A stretch of 64,000 nt of DNA from Hsuehochloa calcarea (taxonomy: Eukaryota; Streptophyta; Magnoliopsida; Poales; Poaceae): positions 21,314,915 through 21,378,914 of the forward strand of contig CM070606.1 in NCBI GenBank assembly GCA_036346395.1, read 5' to 3'. The position numbers and the translations under genes were made by a program. How positions within the stretch are numbered: the first letter of the stretch is position 1; each line of letters begins with the position of its first letter. This document shows positions 24,210-37,970 of the stretch, piece by piece. The notes below the pieces were generated by a model that worked only from the letters and a program-made list of their open reading frames with translations, made no database searches and had not been told where the DNA came from.

Positions 24210-26285
24210 AACCTACCCCTCTTAAAGGAATCTCGACCCGAGATTCAGGCTGACTAGAGAATAGGTGGGGAAACTCAGCCTTCAAGTCATCTTCTCGTTC
24301 CCAAGTGGCTTCTTCTTCGGTGTGGTTGCTCCACTGGACCTTGCAGAAACGGATGATCTTGCTTCTTGTCACTCGCTCTGCTACTTCCAAGATCTTGATG
24401 GGATGCTCCTTGTAGGTGAGGTCTTCTTGCAGGGCAATTGCTTCCATTGGCATCTGCTCTTGGGCAGACGCAAACACTTCTTGAGCTGTGACACGTGGAA
24501 GACATTATGCACATCGGCATACCGAGGCGGGAGCTCCAAGCGTAGCGACTTCTCCTCTTGGGCTAGAAGCGGGAAAGGTCCGATGTACCTTGGTGCAAGC
24601 TTTCCACTTACTCAAAGCAGCGCATCCCTTTGAGGCGACACCTTCAGTACACAAGATCACCAGGTGCAAAAGCTAGATCTCGGCGACGGTTATCAGCATA
24701 ACTCTTCTGCACAGTGCATCTTTGTTTTGACCTTTCTCGATTGATCGAACTTGCTCTTCGGCTTTTTCCAAAATATCTGGCCCAAACACTTGTCTTTCGC
24801 CTACTTCATTCCAATACAACGGTGTCTGCATTTTCTTCCATAAAGAGCTTCAAATGGAGACATCTGGAGGCTTGATAGTAGCTTGTTGTTATAGGAAAAC
24901 TCGCATAAGGTAGCATTTGATCCCAAGCGATGCGATTTGCTAAGGCACAAGCCCTTAACATATCTTCTAGGATTTGATTTACTCTTTACATCTCATCCAT
25001 CCGTGCAGGGATGATAAGTCATCTTGAAATTTAGATTAGTACCCAAAACAACGTGCAACTTTTGCCAAAATCTTGAGGTGAACGGGTTCCTCGATCGACA
25101 CGATCTTCTTGGCACTCCATCTTTGGCACACTATCTTTGCCATGTACAATTTCGCGATCTATCACGAGTAAGTAGTCTTGGTGGGAGAAAGTGAGCAACT
25201 TTGGTTAGGCGATCCACAATTACCCAGATAGAATCATATCCTGACCTTGTCCTTGGCAAACCAGTGATAAAATCCATGCCAATTTCTTCCCATTTCCATT
25301 CGGGCACTTTCAAGGGTTGCGAGTCAGCGAGTCTTTGATGCTCGGCTTTAACTCGCTGACAGACATCACATTGAGCTACATACTCGGCAATCTCACGCTT
25401 CATGCTAGGCCACCAATACATTTCTTTAAGGTCTTGGTACATCTTTGTGCTTCGAGGGTGAATGGAGTACAAAGTTTCATGGGCTTCCTTGAGTATCAGC
25501 TGCTTAAGCTCTTTCTGATCTGGAACACAGTTAAACTTGTCAAACCAAATGGTGCCTTGCTCATCTTCTGAAAATCTCAGGGCTTTACCCTTCTTCATGT
25601 TGCTCTTAATTTCCTTAATATTGGCATCTTCAACTTGAGCTTCCTTGATCTGATTCCGCAAAGTGGGTTGAACTTCTAGGGTAGCTAGATAACCTTCTTC
25701 AACCAACTCTAACTTGAGCTTCAAATTCTTCATGGAGGGCTGGCTGATTTTCCTTGATCGACAGGGTATTGCAGTAGACTTTTCTACTCAAGGCATCTGC
25801 CACAACATTAGCTTTGCCTGGGTGGTAATGGATTCCAATATCATAATCCTTGATCAACTCTAACCATCTTCTTTGCCTCATATTAAGATCAGCCTGAGTG
25901 AAAATGTACTTCAAGCTCTTATGGTCGTATAGACTTCACAATGATTACCAATAAGGTAATGGCGCCATATCTTTAAAGCATGCACTCTGGCACTAATTCC
26001 AAGTCATGAGTGGGGTAATTCACTTCATGAGGCCTCAATTGACGGGAAGCATAAGCTACTACCTTCCTTTCTTGCATCAGGACACAACCAAGTCCTTGCC
26101 GGGATGCATCACAGAAAATCTCAAAATCCTTCCGGACATCGGGCAAAATCAACACCGGAGCTGTGGTCAAACGCTTCTTCAACTCTTGAAAACTTTGCTC
26201 ACAATCTGTTGTCCAAGCAAATTTCTTTTCTTTCTTCAACAGCTGAGTGAGGGGTCTTGCTATTTTGGAGAATCCTTCTATTGCG
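24210..26285 (-). pseudogene. Tekay internal 2: best-preserved RNase H, integrase and chromodomain
   Basis: This is the least damaged of the three. RNase H lies at about 25740-26285, with the catalytic Asp in FCDASRQGLGCVLMQE, YPTHDLEL, and the end ADALSRK. The frame at 25131-25733 carries the integrase zinc finger (H-H then CDVCQRV), followed by the core start GMDFITGLPRTRSG with the first catalytic Asp and VIVDRLTKVAHF with the second. The chromodomain is at about 24270-24430 (YKEHPIKILEVAERVTRSK, then QWSNHTEEEATWE). Frameshifts remain between 24480 and 25130 and around 25735 and 25940. Confidence 0.87.
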
Positions 26286-27955
26286 GCTCAACTGAACGTG
26301 TTGCACATCTCGGCAGTGCGGTGGTAGCTCCATTATGGGAAGCGATGCCAAGCTGCGGGTTTACAACTATGTTACGAGTGCCAACTAAGAAGCTATCAAA
26401 CTTATCTTCCAAATTCTTTGAATCAATGCTCATTATTATCGAAATCTACCAATCCAGCATGTCATAAGGTCACCCAATTACAATCCAATCATTTAATCAC
26501 ATTCTCGATACACCAACATGATTCACACATCCTTCTTTGACATAAGTTTTAAATAATCCAGCAAATTCACCACTTTGATCGCAAGATTCCTTTTCTGCCT
26601 AAATCCACAAAATCCACTAGCAAAAAGCACATCTTACGATCCGATAAACTTCCAGATCACACTAAATTCTTTTCTATCCTTTTTGAAACAAAATTCTTCC
26701 AAAGATTATAGTCATGCAATTGCTTCCTCCAAATTATTGACTAAATCCACAACATTATCCACTAAATTTCCTCAAGCAAATTTATCAATTGCAACCCTCA
26801 GAATTTCTTTATACCAATCCAATATCTCAATTTTAGAACCTTCCAAAGGACTGCTTGCCATCCCAAATTCAAATTTAATCCGCCAATTATTGTATTACCA
26901 TTTATCCAACATTCATTCAGTCCAACTCCAATACCTGTAGATGTTCATCAATCCAACAATTATTTTGGACCAACTCAGATATCGATAATATATCAATCAA
27001 TCATAAATTCCAATATCCAACAATCATCTGTTTGCATAATCCAATCTCCACAAATCGCAATTCTATAATCCGATCAAGACATATTTCTATAATCTAACAA
27101 AAATTTCTCTTCAAATCTCAATTTCTCTATTCAACCACATCCAATTGAATCCAATGTGACCAACAAACTCAATTATTCCATTCTTCTTGATTCAACATAA
27201 TCCACCACAATCATCGTCAAGAATTGGCGATCATATAATCAAATCCTTAACAATCGGGTAATCCTTTAATCCAAATCCAATCATAATATATTACGTAATC
27301 CATCATCTAGCAAATCGATTTCTATAACCCAAATTCCACAATCATATTTCCATAATCCAATCAAGATCCATTTACGTAATTCATCCAAGATACTTTTCTA
27401 TAATCCAATCTTCCATAATCTCATGTCAATAATAATTTAATTCTACAATCTAGTAATCATGCATTTCTACAATCCAACCAAGATCCAACCAATTCTCCCA
27501 AAATTAACATCATCAATCGATATGAAAAATCCAATTCTCTTCGCATTCTACTCTGTGCCTCTTCTGCACAATTTCTCAATTCCAAATATCCAACCGACAT
27601 TATAACCAGCTCAAGATTCAATTTAAATACAACTTCTCCTAATAATCAAATCAAGACTTGATTCTTTTATCCTTCAAGATTAATCAAGATTTTCCTCTCT
27701 GATCACTTTACTCCACGATTTATATAATCCACCAATATGCTACTCTTTAAACCATTTATAATCAAGGCATACCCATTATCATATTCTGGTATCCACAATA
27801 ACTTCTTGCATATATCAGGTTAAATCTCAAAATCAGTCTTATCAATGATTCTCCAAAGCTACCTAGGTTGGCATCAAAACACATTGGTTATCTCCAGCAA
27901 GAGTAGCTTCCAAGGGACTTACGGGTTTGATCCACTTTGCAAAAATTCTTCACAG
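26286..27955. other. Tekay internal 2: AT-rich non-coding domain
   Basis: Same place, length and ATAATCCAA-type composition as in internal 1. The gag-like start seen in internal 1 reads GTG here. Leader sequence follows to 28543. Confidence 0.8.
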
Positions 27956-28526
27956 GTTTCAAAGATGAGAGGGAGAAAGCACAACAGGTGAGAGGGAAAA
28001 GCACGGAGATGAGCGAGAAACAAGGGAGATAGATGGATCAACCTAATGCGGACAAAGTTGGTTTTACCCAACGAACGGATAGCCGGAAAGCTATCAAGAA
28101 GCAAACAAGAAAGAGACACTTAAGCACAAAAGCACTATTACGCAGACTAAACGAATCTAAAACTAGGGAGGGCAACTACCAATCTAATCTTTACGGAGGG
28201 TCAACTGGGAACACACGGCGGGACTTGAGCTTCCAAGACTTCCATTGCTTGATCTTGAAGGGCTCGATCCTAGGGATAATCCGAGAGATGAGGAGTCAAT
28301 TTAAATTTGAAAACCAAGTTCCAGAAAAGATAAGATGAAAGAACTCAAGAATGATATAAGAGGGTAAGATGATAAGAAAAGAATAGAACAAGGTAAGAAA
28401 GAACAGAATAAGATGAGAGAAGAATATCTAGTCAAGTTAATTGCTTGGTTTGATTTAGAAAATATATTTTGAATCTTTGACTAAGACGACCAATCTAACT
28501 AAAGGTTACGTCCTACAGTCGATATG

Positions 28527-28538
28527 GCTCTGATACCA
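28527..28538 (-). other. Intact Tekay primer-binding site, internal 2
   Basis: The minus strand reads TGGTATCAGAGC, complementary to the 3' end of initiator tRNA-Met, five bases from the end of LTR3. It is the only intact copy in the array. Confidence 0.92.
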
Positions 28539-28543
28539 TCTCT

Positions 28544-30410
28544 TGTCGGGACCCCGGGTGTCACACAACCCCGAGACCCTCTGTGCATACCAAGCTAGTC
28601 CCATGATCAGTAGCTAGCTCGCACAGTTGCAACAATGATGTAATCATAACCATTCAACAACGAACTAATGAAGCAGACAAAGTAATATTATTTAAAACAA
28701 CAAAGACCTTATGGTCAAGGTTCTTACAAAAGTAGCCTCACAGGGCTTAGCAACAACAGAGTATCTGGCAGCGGAAATCTCAAAATACGTGGAGCCCAAT
28801 CGACATGCCCACGAGCAATCAGTGGAGGGCGTGACCTAGTTCGCAAAGTCTTCAAAGTAGCCTTCTTCATAGAACTCAACATTTCTGATTCTTCTGCTTG
28901 GGTGATCAACAAAGGGCATAAAGCCGTGAGTACATAAAGTACTCAGCAAGTCGTAGAGAAATGTATGCACATAGTATTCATGCAAGGCTTAAACAAGGAT
29001 GGCTTTATGGTTAATTTGCAGAAAGCAAGTTTAACAGTAAATACAGTAATTAGATTGCAAAGCAGGATTTTAAAAGAATAATACATAGATAACCAAGTTC
29101 TTTTGAATCAAGCGGTGAACATCCGTTCACTTCCCAACCATTCAACCAAGCGTTTCTATCGAACCAAACCACATTTTTGAAAATACTACCCCTTGCGCGA
29201 AATCACGGGCATGTCCGTAGCAGGGACACGGCTATTGAATAGATTTTGACACTCTGCGAGAGGTTATGCGGCTTTACCCACAAGAGATAAATCACTTGTA
29301 ATGTCCGTCGACACACTTAGGGTGTGCGACTAAGTGATTACCACAAGGCCTTTACAAAGTTCCATTTTGCCTCGGTTACGCGCTAAGGTTTAGCCATCAC
29401 GACCCCTCTTGCGCCATTAAGCACCACAACAGAACCGACTCAAAACTTCCTAATTAGTTGGCGGTCAGTCCCATACCGGACTTATGGTTGCACGAGGTGA
29501 CCGGATCAATGACTTGCAAAGTTAAGTCCTTAGTTGGTGCTCGGACAAGTCTACCACAACCCAATGTGCATTACGCACCCACTCTAGCTTCCTACCTCAA
29601 GCCCGAGCATAAATCATTTTGTTCATTCCCGACCAAATGGCAATCCACGCCATGGCACAACATCTTTTAATAAAGTGGCCTCACACCACTGTTCCATAGT
29701 TCCATTAGTCAAATTTCATTAATCATTGAACATGTGATCGAAAGTACCGGGTAACTAGAGCATGTCTAAGCAATATCGCTCCCAAGTTGGTATACAATTA
29801 TGTCCAACTAGTATTAACCATCCTAAGGTGTCCAAGGATATATGTCATTCAAGGAGACATTTCATTTTCAATTTATCAAGGAGGCATAATGGCAATTTGG
29901 TAATTATCTACTCCCAAAACCATTTTTAATAAAACTAGCCATGCATGATAATTTAAACAATATACATTTGTAAAATGGGTTCAACATGGTCAAAGGCCTC
30001 GACTTGCCTTCGTTGGCGAGGAGAGAGTCTTGATCGTCGGGTCGAAGAAATCTTAAAACGCAGGAATCTACGTGCGAGAATAGCAACAAATAAATAAAAC
30101 AGCACCAAATGAACTCCAAAATTACAAAACCAGTACCAAATGAAAGAGGATGAATTTATATGAATTTAGAAATTTGGATCACCCAAATCGGAGTTCGGAT
30201 GTGAAAGTTATGGCCAAAAGAAGTTGGAAATCACATAAAATGATAGAATTAGGGTTTTCGGATTTTCGAATTATTTTCAATTGAAAATCCGGACTTTGAC
30301 GTCGGCGCTATGCAGCGCACGCGTGGCTGCCACGTGGTCGCCACGTCGGCAGAGTCGACGCGTGGCGACGCTGGCGCGACGTGGCGCCACATCGGCTTGG
30401 GCCCGGGTCG

Positions 30411-30441
<31 letters not shown>

Positions 30442-31716
30442 GGCGGCGGCGGCGGGGGAAGATGGCGGCGTCACGGGCGAGAAGACAGCGGCGGTGCTCT
30501 GAGAGGCGGCAATGCGCGAGGCGGCCGAGGCGAGAGAGAGGGAGAGAAACGGGAGGAAAGGGGAGAAAGCGGGCCGTAGCAGCTTAAATAGGGCGGAGGA
30601 GGGAGCACGGCGGCGTGGCGGCGCAGCAGACGGCGCGGCGTGGCGGCCGCGGCGGCGCGCGGCGGGCGAGAGCGACGGCGGGCGCGGATTCGCGGCGGCG
30701 GCAGAGAAAGCAGCGAGAGATTTGCGAGCGAAACGGCGGCGTGGGAGAGAAGGCGGACGCGGCGCGAAAGCAGCGCGCGGAGCCCGTCCGATTCGTCGGA
30801 CGGTGGGAAGCGAGCGAAGGGGCGCGAAGCGAGCAGGCGTCGTCCGATTGTCGGACGGTGGAAGATGAACGGCGCGAAGCGAACGGAGAGAGCAGCGGCG
30901 CCGTCCGATTCGTCGGACGGTGGGAAAACGAAGAGGCGCGGCGAAGAAGCGCGTCGGATCTCGATCCAACGGTCGAGAAGCGATAAGGTGGCGCGGCCGA
31001 TCGAAACGCGCGGATGGGATCGACGGCCGAGGAAGAAGCGACGCGGCGCGCGGAGAGGACGTTGGATGGAGATCAACGGCGGAGGCGGGGCGACGCGCGC
31101 GAAGAGGGACGATGAGCGGCCGTCCGATTCGATCGGACGGTGGGAAAAGGAGACGCGGCGGCGAGGCGCAGCGGATGAAGATCAACGGCGAGGAACGGCC
31201 AGTAGAAGCGCGGAGGAGGGCGGGCGGGCAGCGGGAATGGGCGAGGCGGAAAGCGATGATGGGCGAAGGGATTCGGCCCACGCACAGTAAAAGGATTTAA
31301 AATACATTTTTGATTTTAGAAATTCAAACAAATGAAAAGATAATTTAGAAAATAGCAAATAGACTCCAAAAATTCTAGAAAAATTCACAGAAATTCCTTG
31401 AATTATTCTGGACTTAATAAAAATACTTTTAACTTTAAATTTTCTTTTTATTTTACACATAAAATAATTTTTAATTTCAGGAAAAAGGAAAAACCCTTTT
31501 TTAAATCAAATAAATCCAAGAAAATTCTTAAAATAATAATTTTGATTTTAAATTCCAGAAAATTCAATTAAACCAACTTTAATTTAATTGAAGTTTGATT
31601 AACTCATATTAAACTGCAAATGGATTTTCTGAAATTTCAAAATTAAGCTTTGGGCAAATAGAAACAAATGGTTCTCTTTTAAAATTTTCAAAAACTCCGA
31701 AAAACGGGACGCTACA
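28544..31716 (-). mobile_element. Tekay array LTR3
   Basis: This 3173-bp shared LTR has its GA tract at 30410-30438. R-U5 variants match LTR2 (ATACATAGATAACC near 29091). U3 variants match LTR4 (AACAAATGAAAAG near 31328; TTACACATAAAATA near 31453). It keeps CAG where the other three have CG or CGA at many sites, for example AAGCAGGATTT near 29060. Confidence 0.93.
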
Positions 31717-33792
31717 AACCTACCCCTCTTAAAGGGAATCTCGACCCCGAGATTCAGGCTGACTAGAGAATAGGTGGGGAAACTCAGCCTTCAAGTCATC
31801 TTCTCGTTCCCAAGTGGCTTCTTCTTCGGTGTGGTTGCTCCAATCGGACCTTGCGAAACGGATGATCTTGCTTCTTGTCACTCGCTCGCTACTTCCAAGA
31901 TCTTGATGGGATGCTCCTTGTAGGTGAGGTCTTCTTGTAGGGCAATTGCTTCCATTGGCATCTGCTCTTGAGCTGCATAAACACTTCTTCACCGTGACAC
32001 GTGGAAGACATTATGCACATCCGACACCGTGGCGGGAGCTCCAAGCGTAAGCGACTTCTCCTCTTGGGCTAGAAGCGGGAAAGGTCCGATGTACCTTGGT
32101 GCAAGCTTTCCACTTACTCAAACGACGCATCCCTTTGAGAGGCGACACCTTCAGTACACAAGATCACCCGTGCAAAAGCTAGATCTCGGCGACTGTTATC
32201 GGAAAACTCTTCTGCTGTGCATCTTGTTTTTGACCTTTCTCGATTGATCGAACTTGCTCTTGGCTCTTTCCAAAATATCTGCCCAAACACTTGTCTTTCG
32301 CCTACTTCATTCCAATACAACGGTGTCTGCATTTTCTTCCATAAAGAGCTTCAAATGGAGACATCTGGAGGCTTGACTGTAATCGTTGTTATAGGAAAAC
32401 TCGCATAGGGTAGCATTTGATCCCAATCGAGTCGATTTGCTAAGGCACAAGCCCTTAACATATCTTCTAGGATTTGATTTACTCTTTACATACATCCATC
32501 CGTGGGATGATAAGTCATCTTGAAATTTAGATTAGTACCCAAAACAACATGCAACTTTTGCCAAAATCTTGAGGTGAATCGGGTTCCTCGATCGACACGA
32601 TCTTCTTGGCACTCCATCTTTGGCACACTACCTTTGCCATGTACAATTCGCGATCTATCACGAGTAAGTAGTCTTGGTCGGGAGAAAGTGAGCAACTTTG
32701 GTTAGGCGATCCACAATTACCCAGATAGAATCATGTCCCGACCTTGTCCTTGGCAAACCGGTGATAAAATCCATGCCAATTTCTTCCCATTTCCATTCGA
32801 GCACTTTCAAGGGTTGCAGGAGTCCAAAGAGTCTTTGATGCTCGGCTTTAACTCATTGATGCAGACATCACACTGAGCTACAAACTCGGCAATCTCACGC
32901 TTCATGCTAGGCCACCAATACATTTCTTTAAGGTCTTGGTACATCTTTGTGCTTCCAGGGTGAATGGAGTACAAAGTTTCATGGGCTTCCTTGAGTATCA
33001 GCTGCTTAAGCTCTTTCGATCTGGAACAGATTAAACTTGTCAAACCAAATGGTGCCTTGCTCATCTTCTGAAAATCTCAGGGCTTTACCCTTCTTCATGT
33101 TGCTCTTGATTTCCTTAATATTGGCATCTTCAACTTGAGCTTCCTTGATCTGATTCCGCAAAGTGGGTTGAACTTCTAGGGTAGCTAGATAACCTTTTTC
33201 AACCGACTCTAACTTGAGCTTCTGAAATTCTTCATGGAGGGCTGGCTGATTTTTCCTTGATCGACAGGGTATTGCAGTAGACTTTTCTACTCAAGGCATC
33301 TGCCACAACATTAGCTTTGCCTGGGTGGTAACGGATTCCAATATCATAATCCTTGATCAACTCTAACCATCTTCTTTGCCTCATATTAAGATCAGCCTGA
33401 GTGAAAATGTACTTCAAGCTCTTATGGTCCGTATAGACTTCACAAATGATTACCAATAAGGTAATGACGCCATATCTTTAAAGCATGCACTACTGACACT
33501 AATTCCAAGTCATGAGTGGGGTAATTCACTTCATGAGGCCTCAATTGACGGGAAGCATAAGCTACTACCTTCCTTTCTTGCATCAGGACACAACCAAGTC
33601 CTTGCCGGGATGCATCACAGATAATCTCAAAATCCTTCCGGACGTCGGGCAAAATCAACACCGGAGCTGTGGTCAAACGCTTCTTCAACTCTTGAAAACT
33701 TTGCTCACAATCTGTTGTCCAAGCAGATTTCTTTTCTTTCTTCAACAGCTGAGTGAGGGGTCTTGCTATTTTGGAGAATCCTTCTATTGCGG
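31717..33792 (-). pseudogene. Tekay internal 3: RNase H, integrase and chromodomain remnants
   Basis: Same order as internal 2, with RNase H at about 33245-33790 nearly whole (DASRQGLGCVLMQE, YPTHDLEL, YTDHKSLKY). Integrase pieces lie at about 32490-33240, and the chromodomain near 31780-31935 is broken by small indels. It is the outlier of the three internal regions: many single-base variants are unique to it, for example CAACATGCAAC near 32546, TAACGGATTCC near 33329 and GCTCTTGATTTCC near 33104. Confidence 0.85.
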
Positions 33793-35465
33793 CTCAACTG
33801 AACGCGTTGCACATCTCTGACAGCTGCAGCGGTAGCTCCATTATGGGAAACTGATGCCAACTGCGGGTTTACAACTATGTTCTGGAGTGCCAACTAAGAA
33901 GCTATCAAACTTATCTTCCAAATTGCTGAATCCAATGCTCATTATTATCGAAATCTACCAATCCAGCATGTCATAAGGTCACCCAATTACAATCCAATCA
34001 TTTAATCACATTCTCGATACACCAACATGATTCACACATCCTTCTTTGGCATAAGTTTTAAATAATCCAGCAAATTCACCACTTTGATCGCAAGATTCCT
34101 TTTCTGCCTAAATCCACAAAATCCACTAGCAAAAAGCACATCTTCCGATCCGATAAACTTCCAGATCACACTAAATTCTTTTCTATCCTTTTTGAAACAA
34201 AATTCTTCCAAAGATTATAGTCATGCAATTGCTTCCTCCGAAATTATTGACTAAATCCACAACATTATCCACTCAATTTCCTCAAGCAAATTTATCAATT
34301 GCAACCCTCAGAATTTCTTTATACCAATCCAATATCTCAATTTTAGAACCTTCCAAAGGGCTGCTTGCCATCCCAAATTCAAATTTAATCCGCCAATTAT
34401 TGTATCACCATTTATCCAACATTTATTCAGTCCAACTCCAATACCTGTAGATGTTCATCAATCCAACAATTATTTTGGACCAACTCCGATATCAGTAATA
34501 TATCCGTCAATCATAAATTCCAATATCCAACAATCATCTGTTTGCATAACCCAATCTCCACAAATGCGCAATTCTATAATCCGATCAAGACATATTTCTA
34601 TAATCTAACAAAAATTTCTCTTCAAATCTCAATTTCTCTATTCAACCACATCCAATTGAATCCAATGTGACCAACAAACTCAATTATTCCATTCTTCTTG
34701 ATTCAACATAATCCACCACAATCATCGTCAAGAATTGGCGATCATATAATCCAAATCCTTAACAATCAGGTAATCCTTTAATCCAAATCCAATCATAATA
34801 TATTCTGTAATCCATCATCTAGCAAATCAGATTTCTATAACCCAAATTCCACAATCATATTTCCATAATCCAATCAAGATCCATTTCTGTAATTCATCCA
34901 AGATACTTTTCTATAATCCAGACTTCCAAAATCTCATGTCAATAATAATTTAATTCTACAATCTAGTAATCATGCATTTCTACAATCCAACCAAGATCCA
35001 ACCAATTCTCCCAAAATTAACATCATCAATCGATATGAAAAATCCAATTCTCTTCGCATTCTACTCGTTGCTCTTCTTGCACAATTTCTCAATTCCAAAT
35101 ATCCAACCGACATTATAACCAGCTCAAGATTCAATTTAAATACAACTTCTCCTAATAATCAAATCAGCACTTCAGATTCTTTTATCCTTCAAGATTAATC
35201 AAGATTTTCCTCTCTGATCACTTTACTCCACGATTTATATAATCCACCAATATGCTACTCTTTAAACCATTTATAATCAAGGCATACCCATTATCATATT
35301 CTGGTATCCACAATAACTTCTTGCATATATCAGGTTAAATCTCAAAATCAGTCTTATCAATGATTCTCCAAAGCTACCTAGGTTGGCATCAAAACACATT
35401 GGTTATCTCCAGCAAGAGTAGCTTCCAAGGGACTTACGGGTTTGATCCACTTTGCAAAAATTCTT
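33793..35465. other. Tekay internal 3: AT-rich non-coding domain
   Basis: Equivalent to 18786-20460 and 26286-27955, with its own single-base variants (CCACTCAATTTCC near 34269). Leader sequence follows to 36057, ending in a primer site one base short. Confidence 0.8.
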
Positions 35466-36057
35466 CACAGGTTTCAAAGATGAGAGGGAGAAAGCACAAT
35501 AGGTGAGAGGGAAAAGCACGGGGATGAGCGAGAAACAAGGGAGATAGATGGATCAACCTAAGGCGGACCAAGTTGGTTTCACCCAACGAACGGATAGCCG
35601 GAAAGCTATCAAGAAGCAAACAAGAAAGAGACACTTAAGCACAAAAGCACTATTACGCAGACTAAACGAATCTAAAACTAGGGAGGGCAACTACCAATCT
35701 AATCTTTACGGAGGGTCAACTGGGAACACACGGCGGGACTTGAGCTTCCAAGACTTCCATTGCTTGATCTTGAAGGGCTCGATCCTAGGGATAATCCAGA
35801 GATGAGGGAGTCAATTTAAATTTGGAAAACCAAGTTTCAGAAAAGATAAGATAAAAGAACTCAAGAATGATATAAGAGGGTAAGATGGTAAGAAAAGAAT
35901 AGAACAAGGTAAGAAAGAACAGAATAAGATGAGAGAAGAATATCTAGTCAAGTTAATTGCTTGGTTTGATTTAGAAAATATATTTTGAATCTTTGACTAA
36001 GACGACCAATCTAACTAAAGGTTCGTCCTACGATCGATATGGCTCGATACCATCTCT

Positions 36058-37939
36058 TGTCGGGACCCCGGTGTCACACAACCCCGAGACCCTCTGTGCA
36101 TACCAAGCTAGTCCCATGATCGGAGCTAGCTCGCATAGCTTGCAACAATGATGTAATCATAACCATTCAACAACGAACTAATGAAGCGCATAAAGTAATA
36201 TTATTTAAAACAACAAAGACCTTATGGTCAAGGTTCTTACAAAAGTAGCCTCACGGGCTTAGCAACAACAGAGTATCCGGCGTGGAAATCTCAAAATCGT
36301 GGAGCCCAATCGACATGCCCACGAGCAATCGAGTGGAGGGCGTGACCTAGTTCGCAAAGTCTTCAAAGTAGCCTTCTTCATAGAACTCAACATTTCTGAT
36401 TCTTCTGTTTGGGTGATCAACAAAGGGCATAAAGCCGTGAGTACATAAAGTACTCGACAAAGTCGTAGAGAAATGTATGCACATAGTATTCATGCAAGGC
36501 TTAAACAAGGATGGCTTTATGGTTAATTTGCGAAAGCAAGTTTAACGATAAATACAATAATTAGATTTCAAAGCGAGATTTTAAAGAATAATACATAAAT
36601 AACCAAGTTCTTTTGAATCAAGCGGTGAACATCCGTTCACTTCCCAACCATTCAACCAAACGTTTCTATCGAACCAAACCACATTTTTGAAAATACTACC
36701 TTTGCGAAATCACTGGGCATGTCCGTAGCAGGGGGACACGGCTATTCGAATAGATTTTGACACTCTGCGAGAGGTTGTGCGGCTTTACCCACAAGAGATA
36801 AATCACTTGTAATGTCCGTCGACACACTTAGGGGTGTGCGACTAAGTGATTACCACAAGGCCTTTACAAAGTTCCATTTTGCCTCGGTTCTGCCCGCTAA
36901 GGTTTCGCCATCACAGCCCCCTCTTGCGCCATTAAACAGCCACAACAGAACCGACTCAAAACTTCCCTAATTAGTTGGCCAGGTCCGTCCCATACCGGAC
37001 TTATGGTTGCACGAGGTGACCCAGATCAATGACTTGCAAAGTTAAGTCCTTAGTTGGCTGCTCAGACAAGTCTACCACAACCCAATGTGCATTACGCACC
37101 CACTCTAGCTTCCTACCTCAAGCCCGAGCATAAATCATTTTTGTTCATTCCCGACCAAATGGCAATCCCTGCCATGGCACAACATCTTTTAATAAAAGTG
37201 GCCTCACACCACTGTTCCATAGTTCCATTAGTCAAATTTCATTAATCATTGAACATGTGATCGAAAGTACCGCGGGTAACTAGAGCATGTCTAAGCAATA
37301 TCGCTCCCAAGTTGGTATACAATTATGTCCAACTAGTATTAACCATCCTAAGGTGTCCAAGGATATATGTCATTCAAGGAGACATTTCATTTTCGATTTA
37401 TCAAGGAGGCATAATGGCAATTTGGTAATTATCTACTCCCAAAACCATTTTTAATAAAACTAGCCATGCATGATAATTTAAAGCAATATACTTTTGTAAA
37501 AGGGGTTCAACATGGTCAAAGGCCTACGACTTGCCTTCGTTGGCGAGGAGAGTCTTGATCGTCGGTCAAGGAATCTTCCAAACGCCTAATCTACGTGCGA
37601 GAATAGCAACAAATAAATAAAACAGCACCAAATGAACTCAAAAAATTACAAAACCAGTACCAAATGAAAGAGGATGAATTTATATGAATTTAGGAATTTG
37701 GATCACCCAAATCGGAGTTCGGATGTGAAAGTTATGGCCAAAAGAAGTTGGAAATCACATAAAATGATAGAATTAGGGTTTTTCGGATTTTCGGAATTAT
37801 TTTTCAATTGAAAATCCGGACTTTGACGTCAGCGCTTGCATAGCACGCTGCAATCGCCACGCTGTCGCCACGCCGCCACGTCGCCGAAATCTGGCCACGA
37901 CGCGCCGCCGCTGCGCCACATCGGCTTGGGCCCGCGGTC

Positions 37940-37970
<31 letters not shown>

